From the NCBI GenBank assembly GCA_034509735.1, contig JACGWO010000003.1, forward strand, positions 682,001 through 746,000: DNA of 64,000 nt, read 5' to 3'. This document shows, in pieces, positions 35,587 to 46,090 of the stretch (its first letter is position 1; each line of letters begins with the position of its first letter). This stretch comes from Sesamum alatum (lineage: Eukaryota; Streptophyta; Magnoliopsida; Lamiales; Pedaliaceae). The notes under the pieces are model-generated. The model was not told the origin of the DNA and made no database searches. It saw only the letters and a program-made list of their open reading frames with translations. The translations under genes and the position numbers were made by a program.

Positions 35587-35912
35587 CGAGGCCATGTGCC
35601 CGTCCCAAGCCCCTCGTCTGGGAGGCTAATGATGTAGCAAACGTCTTACATCGTTTGCAGACGAGGAGCTTGAGTGGCTTATAAGCTCCAATGGCTCCTC
35701 TTCCTAGCGAGGCGCCTTTTTAGGACAAAACCGTGAGGCTGGCATAGCCAAAGTGGACAATACCTCGCGCAAAGGGGCACCGTTCAAGTCGCAAGCCGCA
35801 TCATAGTGCAATCATATGGTAAGTGTATTACACTTATTATGTTATTGTTCGATTCCGTCAAACCTAGTTTAGATAAAAAAAAAATTCATTTGTTTCTATC
35901 TTCCATTCGAAC

Positions 35913-37922
35913 TTACCATTCTTTGTGAATGCATAGTAGAAAACATGCAAATACAATCACAAGCACCAGAATTGTTGGTTCTGTTATGCTCTTAATGCAG
36001 TTTCCTCCACTGTGATGGGGGTGGCGATTGTTTCCTGCACCGGCTGCATACAAGGGTATCATGCCGGCACCTCCCTGCACATACGGGGAGTGCGATCCAT
36101 CACCGTTTGTGGTTCCTCCGGGTTGGCCGACGCCATTTACATCTCCACCATTACCTCCATGGGCGAGTTTGTTTCGGTGAGCTATGGTTACCGCACTCCC
36201 TTGATCGTACTTGTTATTGACGATGAACTGTTCGCTAGCATCTTTACGTTCCTTCTCGCCCTGTGAATGAACTGCACATAGGCATGATTCTATTCTTGTG
36301 GTTAGTGATGGTTGCTTTACATTATGCACAAATTGCGGTAAATTTTGTCAGACTATTTAATCGTGGAGTTTGATCTGACGTTGCACTTTGACTAAGTTTT
36401 TGTTGGGGCCATACATTTTATACGCTGGGGATTATCTTAGTAATTTTACTATAATTGTGAGGAATTCTAGTTGCAGTTGATTGGAGGAAGATTACTGTAG
36501 ATTACTAAGAGTTTGACATAAGGGATTTTCAGCTTCTACTATGTGTGGGAGCACTGCTTCCATTTCTGAAATTTAATAAAGGAAAGGTGCTTACAGCAGT
36601 TTTGGCTATTTTATAAGTAAATTAATTTTAGTTTCAACAACTTTACTTTCATTAATTGCAGTAATATTAGTCCAGATTTATCCTTTTCTTAATTTATTTG
36701 TCAAATTTGCAATCTAAAGTGACATTGGAATTTACAAATAATTTTTAAAAAGTTTAACACTATTAAAATTTACAGTATCACGTTTTTAATATTTTAGAAT
36801 AGGGATAAATGCAATTTACCCCCTATTATATAAAAAAATGAGCAAAAACCCCCTGTGAAAAAATAATTAGCAAATTATCCCCTATGATCTTAAAATGAAG
36901 TAAATTACCCTCCTGTATTTTTCCTAGATAAGGGGTAATTTGCTTCATTTCTCAAAACACAGGGAGGTAATTTGCTAACTATTTTTTCACAAGGGCTCAT
37001 TTTTCTTATATCACAGGGGGTAAATTGCATTAGATCTTTTAGAATATTTATATTTTATTTGCTATGTTATTTTGATATTGTTCCTTTACTATATAAAAAT
37101 ATAAATTAAGTTGTTATGATTAGTTAATGATTTTTCTTTTGTTGCATGAAAATTTAATTTTTGTGTATCAATAAGCAAACACATTACTTAGTGGAAGCAT
37201 TACTAATTTAAATAAGTATTTAAGTTTTTTCTATAAGTAACAATTATTTGAAAATAATTAAATATAATATATCCTAATTGAATAAAATTTATTATTTTTT
37301 TAAAAAGATTATATATGGAAAATTAATAAAAATCGTAGATGTTAAATAAAAATAGTATTCTTTTAATACAAAGGACAAATTAATTAAACTTTTTTTTTAG
37401 AAGTCCTCCCTCCCCCGCCTCCCAACCAATATTCTCTACTCGCTAGTTTTTACAAACACTCTCAACTTTTGTTCTTCATTTATAATTAACACTTCTGTAT
37501 ATTGCAGAATGTGTCGCAAATACTCTCTTAATCTCATAGGAAAAATATAAAAAGGATTAAGATACAATGGAAAGCTTAGAGAGGTACAGAAGAACAAACA
37601 AACTCGCGGGCTTGAACCCTAACAAGGTATAAACCATTAGTACTTCATCGTTCGTCCCTTCACGACTAAATATTCATCGGTCATCAACCGTCTTGGCCAT
37701 TTATTAATGGCCCCGCTTCAAATTCATCGTCTAGAATCAATATATCGAACTTGAAATAGTGGTAATTAATTAACACTAACAAAGCGAAAAACGAAACACC
37801 GGGCATACATATATAGGGCAAGGAAGCATACACATACCTGCAGGACGATGGCTTGCAACGCAAGAAGAGTACAACTGCAAGGCCATAATCAAAAACACCA
37901 CTGCTCTTTCTTTTATCCTCAT
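35913..37922 (-). CDS. Putative host gene: small secreted glycine-rich protein, two exons
   Basis: Exon 1 is 37922-37838 (ATG at 37922); the donor is CTGCAG|GTATGTG. Exon 2 is 36271-35913; the acceptor is TATGTGCAG|TTCATT. The phases match (1 base + 2 bases) and give 147 residues ending TGG TAA. Residues 1-25 look like a signal peptide: basic MRIKERA, hydrophobic VVFLIMALQLYSSCVA, cleavage expected near Ser-His. The middle is rich in Gly, Asn and His (GGNGGDVNGVGQPGGTTNGD, AAGAGNNRHPHHSGGN). A C-terminal hydrophobic segment (TILVLVIVFACFLLCI) ends HKEW, so a membrane anchor is possible. A TATA box lies 69 bases upstream of ATG. I do not recognise the family. The open frame, intact splice sites and lack of decay set it apart from all else in the window; expression is not known. 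Confidence 0.66.
36801..37036. mobile_element. Mutator-type MITE in the intron, TSD TTTTAGAAT
   Basis: 236 bp foldback. Perfect 9-base duplications TTTTAGAAT at 36792-36800 and 37037-37045. The arms are inverted copies around TAATGCAATTTACCCCC and AATGAG...CCC...TGTGAAAAAATA...TTAGCAAATTA, meeting near 36925. Nine-base TSDs and long inverted arms fit a MULE-derived MITE. It lies in the intron of the putative gene. Confidence 0.88.
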
Positions 37923-37990
37923 CCTTGCTTCTTACTTTCCAACTATGTTGTCACAAACAGCTTCTTGATTCTTTCTTCACTCCTCTCATG

Positions 37991-37998
37991 TATATATA
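37991..37998 (-). promoter_or_regulatory. TATA box of the putative host gene
   Basis: TATATATA, 69 bases upstream of the ATG at 37922, leaving a leader of roughly 35-40 bases. Confidence 0.5.
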
Positions 37999-38039
37999 TG
38001 TCTATGTGCATTGCTTGTTCATATGTTGTTAGTCCATAA

Positions 38040-39137
38040 TTGTTAAAGCTCATCCACTAGCTAAAAGTTGAGTGGATTGGGATGTCGATAATTGTACCCT
38101 CGAATCTTTAGTAGATAGATTTCGAGAATGATAAGGAATTGAGATATATATTCTCTACTTTTTGAGCGCGTGGGAAGTGAACTATGTAAGAGTTTAGGAC
38201 TCCAAAGTCATAATAATAAATTTATTAAGTTTGTTCCGAGAATTTTAAGTTATTTTATCACTTAAAATATGTAAGTTGTATTAATCTTGAATTGTTTATT
38301 CGAGCATTTGTTATTTATACGAAACTTGCCTAATTTCTAAATTATTTAAAAATTTGCATTTGGAAAAATTATATCCACACTCCGTAAAGTTTGGTCTAAT
38401 ACGAATAAATCTATGTTAGATGAAAATTATCACTCGAGATTTGTTCCATTTTATATGTAATCCCATTGATAGGATTCTAGCAAATTTTACATGTGACATT
38501 CAAAAAAGACCCTCAAAATTTTGAACTGTAATTTGATACTTTTTTTCTTTCGGACTAAGATACCAGTTGGACCATATTAACTTTAAGTATGGCATCTTGT
38601 GGCTTCGCCAGTATCACCCTACTTTAAAGTGAAGATTGTCGGATACCAAGAGGTTAAAAGACCCCTAGATATAATGTCATGAGGAAGACGATACAAGGAG
38701 ATGGAAAAAAGAAAAAGAAACAAATTTAATGAAAGATGTTAATATCTATATTTATTTTAGGCATTTTGATCATTTTGCAAGATTTTATTTAATATTTTTT
38801 CTTTCAATCGAAAAAGAGTGATCAAGGTATTTAATTACTTTTAGATTCTTCCTTTGAGTTAGTAATGTTGTGTAAAACTTAAGGGAAAATTTGTAATTTA
38901 TTAAGTTATATTCATAATTAAATTAAATCTCATATTTCTTTTAGATTTAAATCCTTTTGTCGGAATACAACCTTAGTTTCGTAAAGCAGGTATTAATGGA
39001 ATCAAAACACTGTACGTAATATGCCAAAACATTGTACATATTCAAAAAGGAAAATAACTACTAGAATTATGGTATCAAGAATCATGTCAATCACACAATC
39101 AATTGAAGTATAAACAAAGAACATTTATATGTGGTTT
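38040..39137. other. AT-rich spacer
   Basis: Read on both strands; no open frame above chance, no inverted terminal repeats and no recognisable element. Confidence 0.5.
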
Positions 39138-39142
39138 TGTCT

Positions 39143-39683
39143 TGTAGGAAAATAAAAGCATATATGTGAAGCACATTAACACATATTGCACATAATCGGT
39201 TCTGGTGATTACCTCAATGGTATGGTATGTCAACACGCAGCGGAATTAGTTTTGACATCCGAATCTTTGTGGCTCGTCTACAAGCTTCCTACGATCTCTT
39301 GGATCTGCAAGCACGCCCTACAAATCCACGTATCTCCTAGCACGTCTTTTTGTCGGCCTTGTCACGATCGCCCTTCTCTAGCTCCACGTAGATCGCTAAC
39401 AGAGTTATCCACTAGAGTTTACACGCCTTAAACCCCCGGAGACTTTTGGTGATACCCAAGAGAGAACAGAGAGAGTATTTGGCGAGAGACTTTGGGAGAG
39501 TGTACGTTGAATAGTAATTGTCTTTTTTCATTCCATAGAAGCACCATATTTATAGGTGTGCACGAGAGGAGTCCAACCCTAATACAAACTGTAGGGGACT
39601 ACAGACTCTTTACACAAGAGGAGTCTTCCCTAACCACAAGTTTGGGAGACATCAAACTCTTTAAATATGGATTATATTTAATA
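39143..39683 (-). repeat. LARD 3' LTR
   Basis: Begins TGTAGGAAAAT. A minus-strand TATA (TATAAATA) lies near 39548-39556. It contains GGCTCGTCTACAAGCTTCC and ACTGTAGGGGACTACAGA, shared with the other LTR. Confidence 0.9.
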
Positions 39684-42677
39684 TCTCCCACTCATACATA
39701 TTTGACATAGCCTCTCCAATCCAAAATATCTCATCTCCCATCCCCTCTTTCATACAGGGAGTAAGGCGTGCGACCAAGCGAGAAAAGAGAAAAACATGAG
39801 GAGAGTTATATTAAGTCATCACCAATACTAACATAACTCATCAACTCCAAAAAAAAAAAACTCGCTATCTACCCCAAACCTCGTGGACACACTTGATCAA
39901 GCATTACTAGATCCCTCAACAAATAGAGCATGCTTGACCCTCTCAGATATACTTCTATGTTCATGACTAGTCAGACATATTCCGACTAAGTCGCCGGGCT
40001 ATGAACAATAGAACATAAGTGCATCATCAACTTGGTTCTTCCTCGGCCTCTCACATCAATCAGTTTGGCCTTGACAGCTTTCCTAGACATGCTCCGACAG
40101 ACCGTATCACTCGTGGCCATTGGAAAGCATGCTAAAGTAGCATCATCAAGCTTACGCCTCATGACATGGTCCTGAGTCCCAAATGGTACAAGGGATTGTA
40201 TGGGCTCACACAGTGACGAAGCAGGGACCTTTTCAGTCACTACCCATAGTAGGTCATCTTAGCGCACATGTAGTATGATCACATGCTATGATGGAGCTCC
40301 CACTCAACTTGGGCATGTCACGGCTCTTAACATCATATGAACCTAAGTCCAGTCGCTATCCAAGCGCCTAACTTGTGCACTACCAAAAAGTCACTCGCTT
40401 AATGCCCTCTAGTAGTTCGCACGTTCAGCTCGAAAATAGGCCTTTTATGAAGTTCTGACATACTTCATAATCGATCAAATATGTGATCTCATCTTAACTT
40501 CTCTAGCCAAGGCGACTATTCATTATACATTGTCCTTCCCCACTTCTCAAGTGCGAAGGTGATCATTCGCATGACTCACTAGTGCGAAATGATCTTTCAA
40601 GTCTCATCCTGCTCGCTATCGCAGCGCTAGGGCGATTACCTATGTGAGAGGGCCAATCAGGGCCTAGTGACATTTCATAATTCAGTATCAATCTTATATT
40701 CTCACAAGCCATAAGAATCAAGTTCTACATGATCCTTTACCACTAACATGCCTTCATAAACACCGAGGCTTGGTAAAAGGGATGAGCGCCCATACCGCTC
40801 ATAGAACATGTTGGAGAACAATTGATTATGCGCATGTCTCAAATATCTGGTATCTGTATACTAGGTCCTCTAACAATACTTGGCGCCCAAAAGTATACAG
40901 AGTTTCGCTATGTGCATTACATATGCATCATAACCAGATAGTTTTAGTCTGATCTTAGATTACTTTCATAGATCACTTTGTTGCATCACGATATGTGTAT
41001 CAAGGATCACTTTGATATCTACTCACCATTCTAATTATTGAGCACAGGAATAGTTGGGCACACATATTGCGCATCAAACATTTTACAGTGCCCACGAACA
41101 CATCATTTGTTTTCTTCTTTCAATTTAAGGTGTCTCCCTTAACCAAGAACACTGTGGTTATGGAGTATCAATTAGGATAGTATGATACGTATACAACTTT
41201 AGTGTCTGAACACTAAGTATGCATCATACTTGCTCCTATGTCCATGCGAAAGACTGCCACTCTATTTGGCGATATCTCCACGTCACTTCTAGCCATCAAA
41301 CTTATTCGCCCGCATCGGATGAGAGCTAATTCTCTCACAATTTTGACATATCTGGTGTTCATCTCGATCATCATTAAGCCTATCAAATGATAGCTCAATG
41401 GAATCGATATTATCACTACCTAGACAATAATTCAAGTTATAAATGGAGCTTGTAAGCAGCAAACTTGCGCTTGCCCCACAACTAGAATTAACTAGAAGAT
41501 CCACATGATCATCATGTCCACTACTTAATTGGATATGAATTTATCATCAGCTAGGAGCACCTAGGTGAAAGTGGCAATAGTGGCTATGGCAAGTTCAGAC
41601 AAATCTCACCATCAAGGAGAATGTCTCAAAACTACACCCCCCAGTGGGCGTAAATCTTTCGCCGTCAGTTGACCTTTATACTTATCTACTTTGCACTTGA
41701 CCTTTTAGAAACCACATGTTTCAAAATGATCTTGCACATAGATAGGAGATCAACCCTCTTCTAAGTCATTAGGCTTATCAATTCCCTTTAAGCACTTGTC
41801 CATCGAAAGTGTTACGTGAAGTCAATTCTTGACTCATCAAATACTTGTGGAGGATACCCCTTTAGTCTCATATAGATTAGGGGGAACATTATTAATGTTG
41901 ACTCCTTATTTGTGGAATTTGAGAATCCTTTCTCTAGTCAGACACTCCCACTGACTTTTGAGTCACTTCGATTATCTCTTGCAACTAAAGATGAGTAAAA
42001 TATCATCATTGCAGAGAAATGGGCGCCTTTCTTAAGAATCTTTCACCCTGATAGTTAAGACTCTATTGACCTCACGGATCTCAAAAAAGGTTCCTTCTAA
42101 AGGAATCTATATTGCGCGACTAATTTCTCCATAAACCCTTTGTTCATATCTTGCCAATTCAGTAGGTACATGTCATATGCTTGCTACCATATTAACAAGA
42201 GTTGGAGAACTTCGTAGAGGCATTTTATCATGTTGTAGGTAGCATTCGAAAATTGCATCCACCCAAGTGAAATGCAAAATGGTCTTGCGACATTTAAATT
42301 CTAGACATTTCTAGAAATGTTAGATTCTTTTCCTTTTGCAAGCTCATGCAGCTGCTAAGAGATTAGAATCATGATTCGTTTGCAGTTTTATATTCCTCCG
42401 TATTTGTCCAACGTAATCATACATGGTACTTTCGCTTCTTATCAGTACATGGAACCATAATGTTCACATCCTTTAATTCTCTATCCTTGTAAATAGCGCT
42501 TTTCAACTAGTGAGAAAGGTGCACTGATCAATAGCATGAGAAATACTATTGCATCATTTCATGCCTCATACTCATAAGTTAGCATTCATTTATTGGACAA
42601 TTTTTAGTGGTTTGATAAACCTTCCTTATTTTCCAGCAAACTCTTTTCGCTAGGAAAAATTTTCAATCAAGAGTAAC

Positions 42678-42911
42678 CTTTTAGCGAGTGAACCAAGTGG
42701 CCTCTTCTAGCTAACATAATCTTCCTCAGGGAGGTTGATTTTAGCGAGTGAACCAGGTGGTTTTTTTCTAGCTAACATGGTCAATCTCAAGGAAGAATAA
42801 CCTTTAGCGAATGAACCAAGTGACCTCCTCTAGCTAACACAATCTTCCTCGGGGAGGTCGATTTTAGCGAGTTAAACCAAATAGTTTGTTCTAGCTAACA
42901 TGGTCATTCTC
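42678..42911. repeat. Tandem repeat in the LARD internal region
   Basis: Four ~60 base units starting TTTAGCGAGTGAACCAAGTGG and carrying CTAGCTAACAT. Units 1 and 3 share TCTTCCTC.GGGAGGT; units 2 and 4 share GCTAACATGGTCA, so the higher-order period is ~124 bases. Confidence 0.85.
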
Positions 42912-44504
42912 AAAATCCCATATGCCATGACATAAGAAGTGAAAGAAGAAATATAAATGACAGTAAAAAAAAATGCATCTTAAGACGGATAAGTCACAAC
43001 ACACAACAAATGTCTTAATAGTGCTCTTAACACGATTAGACTATATCGGATAACTAGTGCATTTTGCACAACTCTTTATAGTAGCTCCATTGCTTTTTAT
43101 ATAACTCTTGAAGAGTACAACTCATATCAATAAATGAGCGTGGGGTGGCACTTCCAGCATGCCTCCTCTTGTGCGCTATGCCACAATATTTCTATACTAG
43201 CTCACAATACCGATAATAGTCATTTTGCTCAATCTCGAATTATATGTGCTAGGTCTTGCCATATCTACCATCCATCTAAGGAGAGAATTGGAGACCCTGG
43301 AAAACTTAATGAGAGAGCATTTATTTAGTTAAACTTCCTTTCAGTTCAATTACGAGTGGAGTAACTAATTTTCCATAGCACTATGACAATTGTTGGTGTC
43401 ACTTGCTTAAAAAAATGATACGATTATCACATGTGGATCAAGTGTTCAGTCCACTTATCGTGCTACTCTTTGTTTGATCCAACAACACTTTAGTTGGTTC
43501 AACATGAGTAACAAGTGCATCTCTTTTGTGTTTCAACAAAAAAACAAAATCAAACCTCAAGTTTGGCGATTTTGGTTGAACACATAAATATCAATAAGTC
43601 AACTCAATTAGCAACTTAAGGATGAGTGAGCTCATATTCAAGAATAGAGCTTGACAACTCTCTAATGAGATTCTTTAGTTTGCAGCTTAACCAATAAAAG
43701 CGCAAATATTTTCTTGATCCATCATTAATTGTCAGCGTCTAAGTCGCGATAATATTAGACAATTATCCATCTCAACATTTAATAGATTCAAAAAAGGTGA
43801 GTTAATCTAAGATCTCTAGGTGTGCGCAAAAAATATAGCACTGATATTCTATTCTAGATCCAAGTAAATTATTTATTATTTCTTTATACCAGAAGAATAA
43901 AAAATTTCGCCACACACGGCTAGTAATCATCTCCCACTGAGTATGCCATATGCAATATGAATAAAATAACTCCATGTCCAAAAAAAAACTCTACGTGCAT
44001 GCCATATGCAATATGAATAAAATAAAATAATAAATAGCCCCGCATGGGATACACTAACATTTGGAGCATCATGTTGAGATAATTTGGTCCTATGGTGGTA
44101 AATAGCGAAACATATCCCCACAAAAAAAATAAAAAAAATACATGGCCTCTAAAAAACGGCCTAAAAATATATTTTTCAAAAAAACTATAATTACATTGAT
44201 GTAACGCCTACTACATTATGCTAAAAACAATTACATCCAAGGCCTACTACATCAATCTAGAAGAAATTGGGGATACCACATTAGTTACCATCATATCACA
44301 AATTATCTCCACAAATAATAAAAAATACTCACATAATACATGAGCACCTAAATGTTAATATCCATATATTCACAGCACAAAATCATATTGCACATATTCA
44401 ATAAAATTGCAATAAAAATATATTATTACGCAATTATCTAGGCATGCATTTAAATAATAGGAGCACTTATTAGCATATTTGAATCACAAAAAACATGTTC
44501 GCAT

Positions 44505-44745
44505 GAATTGCAATCACAAAAATATTGCAATTAAAATAATCATGTTTAGGAATTGCAATCACATAATATCAAAATTGCATAAATTGCAATGACAAATATT
44601 GCAATAATCAATAATTGACATGGCATAAATTGCAATCACAAATGCAATAATAATCAACATGGCATAAATTACAATCACAAATGCAATAATAAATAATCAA
44701 CATGTCATAAATTGCAATCACAAATATTGCAATAAATAAATTCAC
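44505..44745. repeat. ATTGCAATCACAAAT tandem repeat
   Basis: Imperfect ~48-60 base units with GCATAAATTGCAATCACAAA, next to the PBS end of the LARD. Confidence 0.8.
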
Positions 44746-44778
44746 ATTATTAGGTAAATCAAGCGAGACTAAGCCGTA

Positions 44779-44793
44779 GTGGCTCTAATACCA
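44779..44793 (-). promoter_or_regulatory. LARD primer binding site
   Basis: Minus-strand TGGTATTAGAGCCAC, initiator tRNA-Met type, one base from the 5' LTR. It proves retrotransposon structure despite the lack of coding. Confidence 0.87.
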
Positions 44794-44794
44794 C

Positions 44795-45334
44795 TTTAGG
44801 AAAACAAAGCATATATGTGAAGCACATTAACACATATTGCACATAATCGATTCCGGTGATTACCTCAATGGTATGGTATGTCAACACGCAGCGGAATTAG
44901 CTTTGACACCCGGATCTTTGTGGCTCGTCTACAAGCTTCCTATGATCTCTTGGATCTGCAAGCACGCCCTACGAATCCATGTATCTCCTAGCACGTCCCT
45001 TTGTCGGCCTTGTCACGATCGCCCTTCTCTCGCTCCACGTAGATCGCTACCAGAGCCATCCACTAGAGTTTACACCCCTTAAGCCCCTAGAGACTTTTGG
45101 TGATACTCCAAGAAAGAACAGAGAGTGTATTTGGCGAGAGGCTTTGGGAGAGTGTACGTCGAATAGTAATTGTCTTTTTTCATTCCATAGAAGAACCATA
45201 TTTATCGGTGTGCACGAGAGGAGTCCAACCCTAATACAAACTGTAGGGGACTACAGAGTCTTCACACAAGAGGAGTCTTCCCTAACCACAAGGTGGGAGA
45301 CATCAAACTCTTTAAATATGGATGATATTTAGTA
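44795..45334 (-). repeat. LARD 5' LTR
   Basis: 540 bp; its first bases are TTTAGG where the other LTR has TGTAGG. Open frames in the two LTRs (39186-39431, 44837-45082) are copies of each other and are LTR sequence, not genes. Confidence 0.9.
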
Positions 45335-46080
45335 TGTCCCTTTCTGTGGCCTAACAAAAGGTGGATTCAAGCTTTTACATCTGGGATGGGGCCTCAAACA
45401 TTAATACAAAGAAAAGGCTCTTTTGCAAAGTTGCAATTACCAAAAACTCTCTCTAGTGGGAGTTACGTCTCTTAGCTGGGAGTTGAAAGTCTCATCTAAT
45501 ACGAAAGTAGTAAAGTGTTAGTCATATTCGTTGAGCATAAGGTTTAGTTAGTTGGAGCGATAGGAGAACAGTCTGTAGTTCACGGTCATCACTGTGTTGA
45601 GGAATTGCGATCTACTCTATCGGCGGAGGACTTGTGGTGGATCTCAACCGATTTGGGGAATTTCGCTGCTACCCTCACTTTCTCTTCTCTCCTTTTTGCG
45701 CTTGCTTGTGTTTATTCTTCTCTTGTCTCGTTGGTTTCCTTTTGGCCGTAACTCTCAGCTTTACAATATATCTTGTGGCAGGTGCACGACCAGTGGGCAG
45801 GGAAACTCAAGCGCATACACGGTGGGGCATGGATTCGGGACAGAAAAGATAACAACTATGATGTTCACGGTGGATATGTTTGGATGCCTCTGATATTAAC
45901 AGAGGAGGAAACGATAGCAATGTTATACCTCAGTGTATGTGGACAGGGGTATGTCGAGTGAGGGTTTTTACTTAGTGGGGAGACTATTAATCCCGACCAT
46001 GTCATATCTTGGAGAATGTTCTTTCTTTATACTCCAATATGGACCCTGAACAACGGTAATCGAGGAACATTCGGATGTTG
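45335..46080. other. Unassigned stretch between LARD and gypsy remnant
   Basis: A plus-strand open frame (45773-45961, 62 codons; HDQWAGKLKRIHGGAW) follows a T/C-rich stretch ending in GTGGCAG, which could be a splice acceptor. No family is recognised. The gypsy 3' LTR expected here does not match 50076-52281, so the gypsy element is truncated or this is a different insertion. Confidence 0.3.
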
Positions 46081-46090
46081 TTTCCTAGGA

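Larger units (their letters stand above)
34545..35803. mobile_element. Palindromic retroelement-like insertion, TSD TAGTG
   Basis: 1259 bp, ends TGATG and CATCA, flanked by TAGTG at 34540-34544 and 35804-35808. It contains inverted arms of ~265 bases (34545-34811 and 35297-35567), a GC-rich repeat region between them, then a PBS-like sequence and ~220 bases of leader-like DNA. The right arm plus PBS look like the end of a gypsy LTR and the leader start. The left arm is the same LTR end inverted. No coding. Confidence 0.72.
26850..35808. mobile_element. CACTA-type MITE, 323 bp when its insertions are removed, TSD CAA
   Basis: Left end CACTACAAAAAA at 26850; right end is the terminal TAGTG, duplicated at 34540-34544 and 35804-35808. 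The 3-base TSD CAA lies at 26847-26849 and 35809-35811, as expected for CACTA elements. The right end (TTTTTTTCTAGTG) is the inverted counterpart of the left. Body segments are 26850-26911 and 34284-34544. They contain repeated CCATGGCTAA / GTGGCTAAAAGTCATGG subterminal motifs. There is no coding. CopC (26912-34278) and the palindromic element (34545-35803) were inserted later. Confidence 0.88.
39143..45334 (-). mobile_element. LARD-type LTR element, non-coding, TSD TGTCT/TGTCC
   Basis: 6192 bp. LTRs of 541 bp (39143-39683) and 540 bp (44795-45334) share nearly all positions. Flanks TGTCT (39138-39142) and TGTCC (45335-45339) are a TSD with one mismatch. The PBS at 44779-44793 and a purine tract at 39684-39693 (minus GAGTGGGAGA) put it on the minus strand. 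The 5.1 kb internal region has no gag or pol motif in any frame and no long open frame. This is the structure of a large retrotransposon derivative mobilised by another element's proteins. Confidence 0.9.

Noticed and set aside
36012..36266. Plus-strand 84-codon frame
   Set aside because: Antisense to exon 2 of the same gene.
37848..38039. Plus-strand 63-codon frame
   Set aside because: It is antisense to exon 1 of the minus-strand gene, whose splice sites and signal peptide are more convincing.
39186..39431. 81-codon frame present twice (also 44837-45082)
   Set aside because: It lies within the two LTRs of the LARD, so the repetition comes from LTR identity and not from a gene family.
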